Notes: a model not told the origin generated them from the letters alone. DNA of 64,000 nucleotides from Lithobates sylvaticus (GCA_028564925.1 CM053028.1:627387380-627451379), one strand, 5' to 3'. Positions 1 through 11,695 are shown, counted from the first letter of the stretch. A program made the numbers and translations.

Positions 1-1043
1 AAAAACTGACCAGAATTGCACCCCCGGGGCCTTTTGTCCCAAAAACTGACCAAAATTGCACCCCCGGGCCTTTTGTCCCAAAAACTGACCAGAATTGCAC
101 CCCCGGGCCTTTTGTCCCAAAAACTGACCAGAATTGCACCCCCGGGCCTTTTGTCCCAAAAACTGACCAGAATTGCACCCCCGGCCCTTTTGTCCCAAAA
201 ACTGACCAGAATTGCACCCCCGGGGCTTTTGTCCCAAAAACTGACCAGAATTGCACCCCCGGGCCTTTTGTCCCAAAAACTGACCAGAATTGCACCCCCG
301 GCCCTTTTGTCCCAAAAACTGACCAAATTGCACCCCCGGGCCTTTTGTCCCAAAAACTGACCAGAATTGCACCCCCGGGCCTTTTGTCCCAAAAACTGAC
401 CAGAATTGCACCCCCGGGCCTTTTGTCCCAAAAACTGACCAGAATTGCACCCCCGGGCCTTTTGTCCCAAAAACTGACCAGAATTGCACCCCCGGGCCCT
501 TTTGTCCCAAAAACTGACCAGAATTGCACCCCCGGGCCTTTTGTCCCAAAAACTGACCAGAATTGCACCCCCGGCCCTTTTGTCCCAAAAACTGACCAGA
601 ATTGCACCCCCGGCCCTTTTGTCCCAAAAACTGACCAGAATTGCACCCCCGGCCCTTTTGTCCCAAAACTGACCAGAATTGCACCCCCGGACCTTTTGTC
701 CCAAAAACTGACCAGAATTGCACCCCCGGGCCTTTTGTCCCAAAAACTGACCAGAATTGCACCCCGGCCCTTTTGTCCCAAAAACTGACCAGAATTGCAC
801 CCCCGGGCCTTTTGTCCCAAAAACTGACCAGAATTGCACCCCCGGGCCTTTTGTCCCAAAAACTGACCAAAATTGCACCCCCGGCCCTTTTGTCCCAAAA
901 ACTGACCAGAATTGCACCCCCGGCCCTTTTGTCCCAAAAACTGACCAGAATTGCACCCCCGGCCCTTTTGTCCCAAAAACTGACCAGAATTGCACCCCGG
1001 CCCTTTTGTCCCAAAAACTGTCCAGAATTGCACCCCCGGCCCT
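1..1043. repeat. 39-bp minisatellite, about 27 copies, starting before the window
   Basis: A near-perfect tandem array has a unit of about 39 bp (some units 38) built around ttttgtcccaaaaactgacc and aattgcacccccggg. Units differ mostly by one or two bases in the C/G run. Because 39 is a multiple of three, long open frames with a 13-residue repeat (PGLLSQKLTRIAP) appear in several frames. I read these as by-products of the repeat rather than genes. The array ends abruptly near 1043. Confidence 0.95.
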
Positions 1044-1122
1044 TGATGGTGAATCTCCCTAAGGGCGACACACACAGCAATAAAAACTGTTCAAATCCCT
1101 CTTCACACTATCCAAAACTTAA

Positions 1123-1410
1123 AAAAAAAGTTTGCTTTAGTTATACTTTAACACCTCGACAGGAGCCTCTTCTGATGAGAAGGGTTGAAGAAATTTGCCA
1201 TGGAAGTTAACTGCAGTTAGCTAAAGAAGTAGAAAGCCAAACTGGGGTGATTGTTTCCCGTGACAGAATATGGCATGCACTGCAGAGGGATGGCATGCAT
1301 GGGTGTCGTCCAAGAAGGAAGCCTCTACTAAAGCCCATGCAAAAAAAAGCCCGCCTAGAATTTGCCAGGGCCCATGCTGAAAAAGAAGGCGACTACTGGG
1401 ACAGCATCGG
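1123..1410 (+). pseudogene. Tc1-like transposase fragment (helix-turn-helix region)
   Basis: The plus strand reads LTPRQEPLLMRRVEEI, then after a stop VIVSRDRIWHALQRDGMHG and RPRRKPLLKP...KKARLEFARAHAE. This is the second DNA-binding domain and the start of the catalytic region of Tc1-family transposases. The reading breaks off after EGDYWDSI, before the usual LWSDE motif, so the DDE catalytic core is missing. It is a short, decayed fragment without visible terminal inverted repeats. Confidence 0.85.
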
Positions 1411-1689
1411 ACATTTTTTTTCTTTGTTCCTGGACTTCACCTGTAGGAAGAAAAAAAAGGTGGGTGACTTGGACAATATGCTGTCCCAGCTTAGAGCTGC
1501 GGCCAGAAGCCCTGGGTGGCTACAAAACAAACTATCAAACTTATAGCAGGAGCCGAGGCAGTTCTTTCCTGGGCCCTCTTCTTGTTGCCCACGTGCTAGG
1601 AGGTATAGGCCTTCTGAGCGCTTCATTCCTGAGGTGACATCTTAGGTTCAGTGGCATTCTGGGAGCCTCTCAAGGGTCCCTCTGCGCCC
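1411..1689. other. No recognisable feature
   Basis: The sequence after the Tc1 fragment matches nothing I recognise. Short open frames here lack supporting motifs. Confidence 0.5.
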
Positions 1690-3030
1690 GCATATGTAAA
1701 CGCTTTTCAAATCACACATGTGAGGTATCCCCGCGATCGTCAGAGAGAGAGCAATAATTCTAGCACTAGATCTCTGTAACTCTAACCTGGTAACCTTTTT
1801 TTTTTTTTACAGAGCCGCCTATGGAGATTTTTAGGTACCGCAGTTTGTCACCATTCCATGAGTGTGCGCAATTTCAAAGAATGACATGTTGGGTATCTAT
1901 TTACATGGTGTAACATCATCTTTCACATTATACAAAAAAATTGGGCTAACTTTACTGTTTAGTTTTTTTTTTAATTTCATGAAAGTGTTTTTTTCCTAAA
2001 AAATTGCATTTGAAAGACCATTGCGCAAATCTAGTGTGACATAAAATATTGAAACGATCGCCATTTTATTCTCTAGATTCTCTGCTAAAAAATATATTAG
2101 GGCTGTTACTGATTAAAAATTTTCGTGTTTGATTAATCATCTTTTTTTTAAATCGATTAATCGACTAATTTCGATTAATTATAACGCACATACAGACCCA
2201 ACTACCTTCAGCTGATCTCCTTGCATTGCAACTCTGCATTAGTCAGTGGTAAATGTGGTATACACTATATATAATCACCCAACACTAGTTAGTTTCCAAA
2301 ATTCATGACTTAACTTCACAGTTCACACAAATACGTTTTAAATTCAAAATGTAGCACTGACGGAAGTCATTTTTTTTTCCACAGTAGTGTGACAATCCCT
2401 CCACCTACGGTCTAACTAATCACTCTCACCTTATGGCATGGACCACCTTATGGCATGTGCAAACAGGTGGTCATGCAAGCGGGTATCAAAAGGGTTAACA
2501 TGGACCAGCAAGGACGCCAGGTCATGGGTAGAAAGAAAAGGTCTAAGTGCTCACCGCTTAAGTATAAGATTACATTTTTGTGTTCCCAACACAAAACACA
2601 AACTACCCACATAAAGATGATAAAAACACAGCATGTAAAGCTGACAATCGTGTTAGTTCCGTAGGGCAGCAGCGGGTGACATCATTCGTAGCTCCTCCCC
2701 CATACGCGTTACGTTCAATCAGAACTTTGACGTCACCGGACCGTGGAGGAGTCCGGTGATGTCGATGTCCGTGACGTCACCGGATCTTCGACAGAACTCC
2801 CTGAAGACCTGGAAGCTGGCGGAGAGGTGAGTACCGATCAAAAGAATTTTGATCGATCAAAAAATTAACGATTAATCAAGGAATTAATCTTTAATTTCCT
2901 CAGCCCTAAAATATATATAATGTTTGGGGGTTTTATGTAGATTCCTAGCAAAAAATATGGATTTAGCTTGCAAGCAACAAATGTCAGAAATAGGCTTAGT
3001 CATGATATGTTGACCAAGGCGAAGGCATGG
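1690..3030 (-). repeat. Family C AT-rich element, interrupted by a hAT MITE
   Basis: Both flanks of the insertion at 2098-2908 are recognisable again, in the same order, at 52855-53428, and in inverted order at 12843-13440. Shared pieces include gacatgttgggtatctattt and the run ctgctaaaaaatata before tgtttggg. The 53-kb copy is uninterrupted and gives the empty-site sequence, so the two flanks here were once continuous. The outer boundaries are approximate. Confidence 0.7.
2098..2908. mobile_element. Non-autonomous hAT element (811 bp) with 8-bp target duplication
   Basis: It starts TAGGGCTGTTACTGATTAAA and ends CAGCCCTA, and is flanked on both sides by the direct repeat AAATATAT (2090-2097 and 2909-2916). 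An 8-bp target duplication with short inverted ends is the hAT signature. It carries no transposase. Its right third (from about 2740) holds a CRE-like gtgacgtcaccgg stretch and a splice-donor-like ggagaggtgagtac, both shared with the related element at 43980-45726. Confidence 0.9.
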
Positions 3031-3233
3031 GAGAACTGAACCAGGCAGTTTAAATAGCCAGAAGGGTCTGGCTGACGAGCAGGAAATGATCACCAGGTGA
3101 GGCACTGTGCAACGATGAGTGCTGGCAATTAACCGACAGCTGAGCACTGAGAAGGGAGGGCTGAGCCCAGCCCTGCCACCTACATGGCCAAATGGGGTTG
3201 CCTCTGATGCTAGACCCTAAATTGTGTCTCTTA

Positions 3234-3644
3234 TGCCGCGTACACACGAAGGGACTTTTCCCGCCGGACCTAGTCCGGCGGACAATCCGCCGGACTTTCC
3301 AGCTGGCTTCGGCGGACTAAAAAGCGAACGGACTTGACCACACACGATCACGCTAAAAGTCCGGCGGTTCACGCGATGACGTACAGCACGTACGACGGGA
3401 CTAGAAAACGAAAAATACTTGCTACTGAGCATGCGTCCTTTTTGGTCCGCCGGACCATACTACAGACGGCCATATTGTCCGCCGGACTGCCAAGTCAGCG
3501 GATAATTTTAAAACAAACTTAAAACTTTAGTCCGCCGGATTTTTTGAAAAAAAGTCAGTCGGAGGCCCACACACGAGGGGATTATCCGGTGGACTTGGTC
3601 CAGCGGACAATCCCGCGGGATAATCCCTTCGTGTGTACGCGGCA
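3234..3644. mobile_element. PIF/Harbinger-like MITE (411 bp), TTA target duplication
   Basis: The ends TGCCGCGTACACACGAAGGG and its inverted counterpart CCCTTCGTGTGTACGCGGCA are flanked by TTA on both sides. The body is rich in repeated, partly palindromic ccgccggac blocks. A 3-bp TWA duplication points to PIF/Harbinger. The same end type recurs at 29174-29592, 35262-35645, 44121-44545 and 44870-45295. Confidence 0.88.
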
Positions 3645-3647
3645 TTA

Positions 3648-4596
3648 GGATTATTTCCTGACCCTGATGTCGACAGTTATATGACAATATTTTTACATGA
3701 AGTACTCTTTGCTGCCAGGAAACTGATTGCTTGCTCTTGAATGCAGACGCCACCTCCTACATTTCAATTTTGAGTTAGAGAAGTCAGTCTTGTCTTTCCA
3801 TAGAAGAAGATAATTTATGTCCATAGGGGCTGCCCCACCAAATATAACATTGTGATTAGTGGTTGGAACATTCTGCAACCTGTACCTGAAATTGCCTTTA
3901 TAATGGGAGGTCTTGGTCAATTCAGTGTTTTCCTGAACCCAGGTCAAGACTTGGCCGCCATTCGGATTGGGGGCTGCAGTTAATGTAAACCCTTGCTAGA
4001 CTCCGACTTCTCCCTTTCTATTGCTCTTTGACTCGCTATATAGATATTTATATTTCAATGTTGTAGTCTAACTTTGAAGTGCTTTCATGTCTACTTCTGC
4101 TTCATTAAAGAAAAAGAGACATACAATTGCGCTGTCAGCAACCCATGGGTTAGGATGGTGTGGGAAGAATCTAAACCGGGGGGCTGAATAAAGTAGAGGC
4201 AAAGTTCAAGCTGGGTAGAAGATGGTGCAGCTCCCCAGTGGATAGGTCCTCAGTTGTCTGTCTTTGTACTTCAATAAAGACTGTAGTTGTTTCAACATAA
4301 AAAAAAAAGACAGACTGAGAGAAAGCCCAATAGGAATGAGGGGAGTCATTTTGGAAAAATTGGGGGTATGCTTTATTTTTTTTTGGGGGGGGGGGGGGTT
4401 GTATGTATGGTAATTTACTGTAGTTCATTTAATTTCGCACCCATTCTGACATTGAATTACAGCACCTGCGTTAAACTAATGAGGCTAGCGAGGGAATTTA
4501 TTGGCACAGAAACAGGTCCAGGTTTGATAAACATAGCTTCTGTAACTCTCAGGGGGCAGTTAATATCCATTGTACCCTATGGGCATTTAATACCCA
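3648..4596. other. No recognisable gene; poly-G run at 4384-4399
   Basis: No motif-supported coding sequence was found. The stretch contains an A-run near 4300 and a 16-base G-run, both probable low-complexity or old retroposon tails. Remaining sequence looks like ordinary intergenic DNA. Confidence 0.5.
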
Positions 4597-5102
4597 TTGG
4601 AGGAACTCAGCTATGAGGAAAGAGTAGAGGAACTGAATTCATTCTCTCTTGAGAAGAGGAGATTAAGGGGGGATATGCTCAACATGTACAAATACATAAG
4701 CGGTCCATATATTGAACTTGGTGTATTCACATTAAGGTCATCACAGAGGACAAGGGGGCACTCTTTATGTCTGGAGGAAAAGAGATTTCATCTCCAAATA
4801 CGGAAAGGTTTCTTCACAGTAGAGCTGTGAAAATGTGGAATAGACTCCCTCTGGTTCTGGCCAGCTCAATAGATTACCTATAAATGTTAGTATCCAGTTA
4901 GATTATGTACATTTAGGAAAGAATTAAGGCCTTTTTTAGTAGGTAAAGTTGGTCCAGGGAATATCTGATTGTCTCTCTGGGATCAGGAAGGATTTTTTTC
5001 CCCTGCTGTAGCAAATTGAATCATGCTCTGCTGGGGTTTTTCGCCTTCCTCTGGATCAACTGTGTGTATAGGATTGTGTATATGGGATTGCATGATTTTT
5101 AT
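4597..5102 (+). pseudogene. CR1-like LINE fragment, 3' part
   Basis: The plus strand encodes EELSYEERVEELNSFSLEKR, then TRGHSL and FHLQIRKGFFTVEL. This is the end of the reverse-transcriptase ORF of the LINE seen more fully at 27394-28450. The ORF stops early and the non-coding 3' part (near 4980-5100) is diverged. It is 5'-truncated, as is usual for LINE copies. Confidence 0.85.
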
Positions 5103-5860
5103 TAGGGTTGCACCTATACCGATACTAGTAACAGACAAGGACCGTGCCGATACAGAGCATTTGCACGAGTACTTGATGCCTAATCCGATACCTGGGCAGC
5201 CTCAGAGATGATCAGTGCGGTGGTGAAGGAGTTACAATCAACAATCTCCCTATGTGGCTTTCAATAAAGCAGCTGACAGTCGATTCTCCTCCTCTCCCTC
5301 CTGCGGCTTTTAGCTGCTTTATTGAAAGCCACACAGGGAGATCGGTGATCGTATCTGCCCCTACCGCCGCACTGATCACCCGACTGTCCCCTGTATCCTC
5401 CTTTGGCTCCCCGGGTCCTCTGTGTCCTCCTCCGGTCCCCATCCTCCTCCGGTCCCCGTCCTCCTCTGGTCCCTCTCCATGTCCTCCTCCATGTCCCCCT
5501 CTGTGCTCCTAGGTCCTCCATGTCCTCCTGCAGTTCCCTCCATCCCAGATCTGTCAGGATGGAGAGCAGAGGAAGGAGCCGGTAAATACTGTATGTCATT
5601 TACCGACTTCTTTATTTTCCGAATGCACAGTCAGTGATCACTGACTCTGTCCATTCATAACTGAGCATCATAAAGTTTATGATGCTTCAGTTTATGAATG
5701 GAGAGGAGCCTCTGTCTCCTCTCCATTCATCTTCAGTGCAGCTGAGGCTGAAGAGAAAGGGACTGGGGAATCTGTGTCCTCAGTCCTTTTCCCTGTCTCA
5801 AAGGGGAGATGTCAGGGTCCTATTTAGACCCCTGATATTTCACCAAAGCCCCCCCCCCCA
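5103..5860. mobile_element. Probable hAT-like fragment with internal fold-back
   Basis: It begins TAGGGTTGCACCTATACC, a hAT-like end. Inside, 5246-5275 (tggctttcaataaagcagct) is inverted at 5312-5342, giving a hairpin with a roughly 35-base loop. A CT-rich run of tcctcc blocks follows (5380-5520). The opposite terminus was not found, so the limits are provisional. Confidence 0.5.
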
Positions 5861-5864
5861 ACAG

Positions 5865-6040
5865 AGCTGCTTAAAAAAAAAAAAAGAAAAAAAGAAAGCA
5901 TTGTAAAAAAAAAAAAATAATAATAAAAAAAGAAAGCATTGTAAAAAAAAAAAAATAATAAAAAAAGAAAGCAGTGTAAAAAAATAAATATATACCGTAA
6001 ATCGAAAAAAGAAAATTGTAAAAAAAGAAAAACTACTGAC
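5865..6040. repeat. A-rich low-complexity tract with repeated gaaagca(t/g)tgtaaaaa units
   Basis: Three imperfect copies of an A-rich unit of about 45 bp (aaagaaagcattgtaaaaaa followed by ataataa) make up the tract. Long open frames on the minus strand here (Phe-rich) are artefacts of the composition. Confidence 0.85.
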
Positions 6041-6244
6041 ACAGTCCACACCTCATCAGTGCCACCTATCAGTGCATACAACACTATACCCAAACTAAAT
6101 TTTTTTAATTTTCTTCCCACAAATAGAGCTTTCTTTTGGTGGTATTTGATCACCCCTGGGGTTTTTATTTTTTGCTAAACAAACTAAAAAAGACCGACAT
6201 TTTTTTAAAAAAACTTTTTTTTTCTTTGTTTCTGTTATGAAATT

Positions 6245-6465
6245 TTGTTTTGCCCTTCACTGACCGGCACTGATGAGGCTGCACTAATGGGCACAGATGA
6301 GGAGGTACTGATGGGCACTGATAAGGTGGCACTGATTGGCACTGATGAGAAGGCACTGATATGTAGAATTGATGGGCACTGATAGGCGGCACTGATATGC
6401 AGCATTGATGGGCACTGATAGGTGGCACTGATAGGTGTCACTGATGGGCACTAATAGGTGGCACT
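6245..6465. repeat. Minisatellite of cactgat(g/a)ggcactgataggtgg units inside family B
   Basis: Degenerate units of about 20-22 bp. The same array continues at 7408-7600 and recurs in reverse orientation at 16550-16860. Frames through it give repeated ISAHQ/SVPISA peptides that should not be called genes. Confidence 0.85.
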
Positions 6466-6602
6466 GAAATAAGAATAGATGTGTGTAACACACCTATAAA
6501 TTCCTGCGCTAATGGAATGCCGTGAATTAAGTGTGTGAACACTATAAGTGAACGCTAATAATAAGGGTTGCTGCTCTTAAAGTGCATATGCCTTTAAATT
6601 TC

Positions 6603-7406
6603 TGATCAAAGTAAGAGTGGTACCTTGTGTTAGACTAGTACATTAATAACACAAAATAAATCCCAATAGTGCCATTAACCATACAAAATCAATAATATAA
6701 GTAAATAATAATAGTTCATAGGAGATAAACGTGTATAGACATAACATCTCGTGGACGGGACGAAACGCGCCAGTGACTGCGGGTGGTGACACAATTCCCG
6801 GCCGGTGAGACACAAGTCGACAGCCACTTCCTTTTCTGGGTTTTTAACGCTGTTTGCAATGTTTTAACATGTGAGTGGATATTGTGCGTTATTTTTGAAA
6901 ATAAACAAACGGAATTACGCTATATCATTCTCTTTGCCATTTATCCCTGATGATTGGCTGAGAACAAGGCACATTACAGTTGGAGCTCAAGGAACTAAAG
7001 AGCTCAGCCAATCCTCTGAAGCGTCTGTGATTTCTGGTGGGAAGCCCTGGATTTCTGAAGAAGACACGCTGCAGATAGAGATAAAGCTTGTGGAACCACA
7101 GAACCTAGCCACCCTCCTGAGCGCTTGTGACTTCTGTTATGGGAGTCCTGGGTTTCTAGTGAGTGAGGGGGCATACAGAGGGGAAGCACGGATCACACGG
7201 ATCATTTTCTCAGCACTTGGCACTTTATTTTGCACATATTGAAAACTTTTTTCAATAAGCTCAATGAACTCTATACACGTTTATCTCCTATGGACTCTTA
7301 TTATTTACTTATATTATTGATTTTTTTTATGGTTAATGGCACTATTGGGATTTATTTTGTGTTATTAATGTATTAGTTTATCACAAGGTAGCGCTCTTAC
7401 TTTGAT
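6603..7406. mobile_element. Inverted-repeat element (about 804 bp) inserted in family B
   Basis: The ends TGATCAAAGTAAGAG (6603) and CTCTTACTTTGATCA (7406) open inverted arms of about 140 bp (6603-6741 and 7270-7406) that include the shared run tacacgtttatctcctat. The middle holds ggacgggacgaaacgcgcc near 6755, a motif type common in frog retroelement 3' regions. I cannot assign a superfamily; a Penelope-derived inverted pair is possible. Confidence 0.65.
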
Positions 7407-7966
7407 CACTGATGGGCACGGATAGGTGGCACTGATAGATGGCACTGGATAGGCAGCACCGATTAGGAGCTACTGACAGGCATTACTGATTGACATCTGA
7501 AGGGCACTGACAGGCATTACTGATGGGGCACTGATTGGCATATTTATGGCACTGACCGGCGTTATTGATGGGGCACAGACTGGCAGCTGATGGGCACCTC
7601 TCATGGGTGCTGCGCTGATAATCAATGTGCTGATTATCAGCGCAGACCCCCCTCTGACAGGGAGAGCCACCGATCGTCTCTCCCTGTCAGCGCGAACCGA
7701 GGACAGCCGTTTACCGGCACTACCTGGTTCACGCTGTGATCAGCTGTGATTGGTCGCAGCTGATCACGTGGTAAGGTGCTTCCGTCAGAGGCTCCTTACC
7801 ACGATCAGCGACACGGTGTGTCAGAGTGACACACAGTACCACCGATCGCTGCGCCCCCGCAGGCACATGCTGGCATGTTATCCTGAAAGACGTCATATGA
7901 CGTCCAGTCAGGATAACAGAACTACCACCTGGCCCCCATTCTGCTATAGGCCGGACGGGAAGTGGT

Positions 7967-8030
7967 TGAACTAAATGGACTTGTGTCTTTTTTCAACCTG
8001 ATTAACTTTTTTATGTAACTATGTACCCTT
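7967..8030 (+). repeat. CR1 LINE 3' tail fragment
   Basis: The sequence ggacttgtgtcttttttcaa followed by atgtaactatgta is the 3' terminus of the CR1 family seen at 27394-27440. It directly abuts the right end of the family B element. Confidence 0.75.
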
Positions 8031-8420
8031 AATAACAACCAAAAACCGTCTTAATTTTGCCTTGCCGTTACCTCCAACTCATTTCACCAAGTCTCCCAAT
8101 TGTCACTGAAATTTCAGGGAAATTATAGCTTATCCCTAAGAACAGGTGAATGAAGGCATCTTGAGCCTAATAGGGAAAGAGAGCCTTGACTGATGGGGGC
8201 ATGGCCAGGTGCCGGACAAGATGGTTGATGGTCACAAATGATTGGTGGAAACATGGGGGATGGCATGGGCCCCAAGGGAATTCTGGGTCTTTTGAAGAAG
8301 TGTATGGTATGGTATGTCACAGCTTGCTGCGGATTCTTGACTTTGCCAGCATTTAAAGTTGCTGGAATGGGGTATGCTCTTGATGAAAAATTGGAAGTAG
8401 GCTGTCTGTCTTTTTTTTTT
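8031..8420. other. No recognisable feature
   Basis: Nothing with coding or repeat support was found. Confidence 0.5.
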
Positions 8421-8755
8421 ACCAAAAATATGTAGAAAAATACGTATCGGCCTAAACTGAGGAAAAAAATGTTTTTTTATATATTTTTTGGGGATAGTTA
8501 TTATAGCAAAAAGTAAAAAATAATGCATTTTTTTCAAAAATTGTCGCTCTATTTTTGGTTATAGCGCAAAAAATAAAAACCGCAGGGGCGATCAAATACC
8601 GCCAAAAGAAAGCTCTATTTGTGGGAAAAAAAGGACGCCAATTTTGTTTGGGAGCCACGTCGCACGACCGCGCAATTGTCAGTTAAGCGACGCAGTGCCG
8701 AATCGCAAAAAGGGGCCTGGTCCTTTGGCTGCCAATTGGTCCGGGGCTGAAGTGG
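8421..8755 (-). mobile_element. Family A TTAA-type element, partial, minus orientation
   Basis: The inverse of the left third of the family A copies at 9954 and 11700: ggctgaagtgg at its right end, then gcgattcggcactgcg, gacaattgcgcggtcg and cacaaatagagctttc when read on the minus strand. The right end meets TTAA at 8756-8759. The left side is truncated near 8421. Confidence 0.85.
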
Positions 8756-8759
8756 TTAA

Positions 8760-9949
8760 AGCGGAGTTCCGGTGAAAATATTATTTTTTTTTGATCCTAG
8801 CATTATTGCTAATGAAATTCAAAAAAGACTATACAATGATCATGATCGATTGTTCAAAAATATAAATATCTTACTGTAATATTGTATGACTCCGTTTGTG
8901 GCCGTTTCCATTATGAATGTGGGCATGTGAAGCCCAATCGAGATCGCTTCCTGGAATAGTTTTGGAGAGGTGCATGCTGTGTAACCAGCATGCCTCTCTC
9001 GATCTTGCGCATACGTAATTCAACGGCGGCCATAGCGTACTGCCCACAGATATAAAGGGGGAAAAACGTGCTTAGTGTAACAGTAAGAAATATTATTGTG
9101 TAAAGTCCAATGAGCAGCATACAATCTGTATTTATTGTATAAAAAAACTATATTGCACTTACATTTAGAAAAGTTCAAGTCGTGCAATGGGGAACGTTCC
9201 CCATTATCAACGTCACATATGACAAAACACGTCTGGAGGAGAATACACGCTGATGTCACCACGCTGTCTCGCTAGGAGGACGGGTTCTGTTTGCAGCCGG
9301 CCGGCTCTGTTGTTTCATGTGCGATTTTAACTTTTCTAAATGTAAGTGCAATATAATTTTTTTATACAATAAATACCGATTAAAGCAATATTACACTATA
9401 GTTGTTTTTCTCTCCTTGGGTACTGCTGAGTTTACTGCTGAACTTATGGCCCTGGATCGTATGGCGCCAGTAGTGTTTGGAGGACTTTTGCGGCCATCCA
9501 TTTAAAGCTTACTTACGATCTCCTATACAAGCAAAGGCCTAGGCTGGGCTATAGCCATCTGCCCAGTCTTGCTTGCCATCTGGTAAGTGAGTTTTTCTTA
9601 AGGGGGTGGCACTTTCTGTTGATCAATTTCACTTGGGTGTTTGTTTTGGAATAGAACTGGACTGACATTTCATCACAATCTGAGATCATGTTTTTTTTTT
9701 ACTAACAAGCAATTGACAGTAATCTAAACCTTAAAATTAGCGCAGCTTCTTCCATTTATCGTTTCCCAGGAGCATAGGTGAGGGAGGAAGTCACGAGGAG
9801 CTCTGCGGACCAGGAAGTGGCAGATTACGAGGACTACATAGTAACAGGGCGTTTAGGGTAAGTATAAAAAAAAAATTTCCTTCAAATGTTTGTTTATAGG
9901 TTAAAAGGAGTCTTAAAGGAAACATTTTTTTTTAGGGTGGAACTCTGCT
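8760..9949. mobile_element. Family D TTAA-type element (about 1190 bp), palindromic inside
   Basis: The left end TTAAAGCGGAGTTCCGGTG and right end GGGTGGAACTCTGCTTTAA form inverted termini flanked by TTAA (8756-8759 and 9950-9953). Internally 9100-9175 is inverted at 9318-9410 (aaatgtaagtgcaatata). TTAA is the piggyBac target, so I infer a piggyBac-like MITE. No transposase is present. Confidence 0.75.
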
Positions 9950-9953
9950 TTAA

Positions 9954-10940
9954 CCACTTAAGCCCCGGACAAATTTGCAGCCAAAGGACAGGCCCCTTTT
10001 TGCGATTCGGCACTGCGTCGCTTTAACTGACAATTGCGCGGTCGTGCGATGTGGCTTACAAACAAAATTGGCGTCCTTTTTTTCCCACAAATAGAGCTTT
10101 CTTTTGGTGGTATTTGATTACCTCTGCAGTTTTTATTTTTTGCGCTATAAACAAAAATAGAGCGACAATTTTGAAAAAAATTTAATACTTTTTTAATTTT
10201 TGCTATAATAAATATCCCCAAAAAATATATAAAAATTTATTTTTTCCTCAGTTTAGGCCGATACGTATTCTTCTACATATTTCTGGTAAAAAAAAATCTC
10301 AATTAGCGATTATTGATTGGTTTGCGCAAAAGTTATAGCGTTTTTCAAAATAGGGGATAGTTTTATAGCATTTTTATTAATATTTGTTTTTACTAGTAAT
10401 GGCGGCTATGAGCGATTTTTATTGTGACTGTGACATTATGGCGGACACATCGGACATTTTTGACACATTTTTGGGACCATTGTCATACAGCAATCAGTGC
10501 TATTTAAATGCACTGATTCCTGTGTAAATGACACTGGCAGTGAAGGAGTTAACCACTAAGGGGCGGGAGGGGTTAAGTGTGACTTGACTTGTGTGTTTTT
10601 TTTTACTGTACTGTAGGGGGGTGTGGCTTGACATTCAACATCACTGATCGTCTTTCCGATGACAGGGAACAGACGATCAGTGTCAGTCGCACTAGGAAGC
10701 ACGGGGAGAGGTTTGTTTACACTTACCTCTCCCCGTTCTTCAGCTCTGTGACCCGATCACGGGACACCAGTGGTCTGCGGGTCCCGCGGTCACGGAGCTC
10801 AGGACCGGGTCGCAAGCGCGCCACCAGCGCTGTGCGCGTGACCCACGGCTGGGATCTTAAAGGACAACGTACCTGTACATTGATGTGCCCATCCGTGCCA
10901 TTCTGCCGACGTAAATGTGCAGGAGGCGGTCCTTAAGTGG
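9954..10940 (+). mobile_element. Family A TTAA-type element (987 bp), complete
   Basis: It runs from CCACTTAAGCCCCGGAC to GGTCCTTAAGTGG, with TTAA on both sides (9950-9953 and 10941-10944). The body has the AT-rich left half (cacaaatagagctttctttt, tataaacaaaaatagagcg) and a GC-rich right half with hairpins around ctctccccgttctt. I infer a piggyBac-like non-autonomous element. Open frames in it recur in other copies, so they are repeat-derived. Confidence 0.85.
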
Positions 10941-10944
10941 TTAA

Positions 10945-11695
10945 TTGGGTGAAAGGACAAGGGTGTTGTTTTTTTTGATCCCATTATGTTACATTTCTTT
11001 TGTACCTAGGCCCATTGCGCCTCAGCAGTCAAGCTGTTAGCTACATTAGGAAATGAAGATTTGCCAATATGAACCGTGGTGTAAGCAGGGGGGAAGAGCA
11101 CAAACAGAAGCTGGCTAAACACACAGATAGGATTCACCTCGTAAGGAAACTGTCTGTGATACTAACATCCTGTTTTGTAAGTGTTTCCTGGATTGAAATG
11201 ACTCAACAGACGAGTATTTGTTGGCTCTGATCAGCAGGAGATGAAAGGCAGTCTCCTTTTTTCCCTCTCTGAATAAGGACCTGTTATTTCCTTATCCTTA
11301 TCGCGTGGCTTGTCGTCAGGAAAGTGTCAGCTCCTGGGGTCACACTCGAGGGTATTTTTGCCTCTGACAAAGGCTGAAGCCCACACACTCCTGGGAATAG
11401 CCAGATTACCAAGGGATAATCCTTAAATCATCCGTCCTTAGATGCCTTTTATTGCAGATGTCACAGAGGAAGCATAGATTATCCTACCTATCCAGGAAGA
11501 AAACTGTATTTACTAGGGCTGTCTGTTCCCACCTAAGGGCTATTTGTGGCCATGTCACGTAGTCCCAATACGCGCTTCAATCCATTTCACATTAGAGTCA
11601 CCAGTTTCGAAATCACCAAGGGCCCATTCACATTAACGTGCATTTTTGCTACGTCCTTCATGTTTTTGGACAATGAACAGGCCCGTTCATTCTCT
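10945..11695. other. No recognisable feature
   Basis: Non-repetitive by eye, with no coding support. Probably ordinary intergenic DNA between two family A copies. Confidence 0.5.

Larger units (their letters stand above)
6040..7966 (-). mobile_element. Family B TTAA-type element, minus orientation, interrupted by the 6603-7406 insertion
   Basis: The right end gccggacgggaagtggtt is the inverse of the left end of the clean copy at 16231-17152. The stretch near 6110-6180 (cacaaatagagctttcttttg) and the cactgatgggcactgat array are shared as well. The array resumes at 7408 after the insertion, so 6245-6465 and 7408-7600 were one tract. The left limit is uncertain. It carries no coding sequence. 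Confidence 0.7.

Noticed and set aside
16-1210. Long open frames with a 13-residue repeat as a repetitive protein
   Set aside because: They exist in several frames at once and follow entirely from a 39-bp tandem unit; there is no start context, domain or splice evidence.
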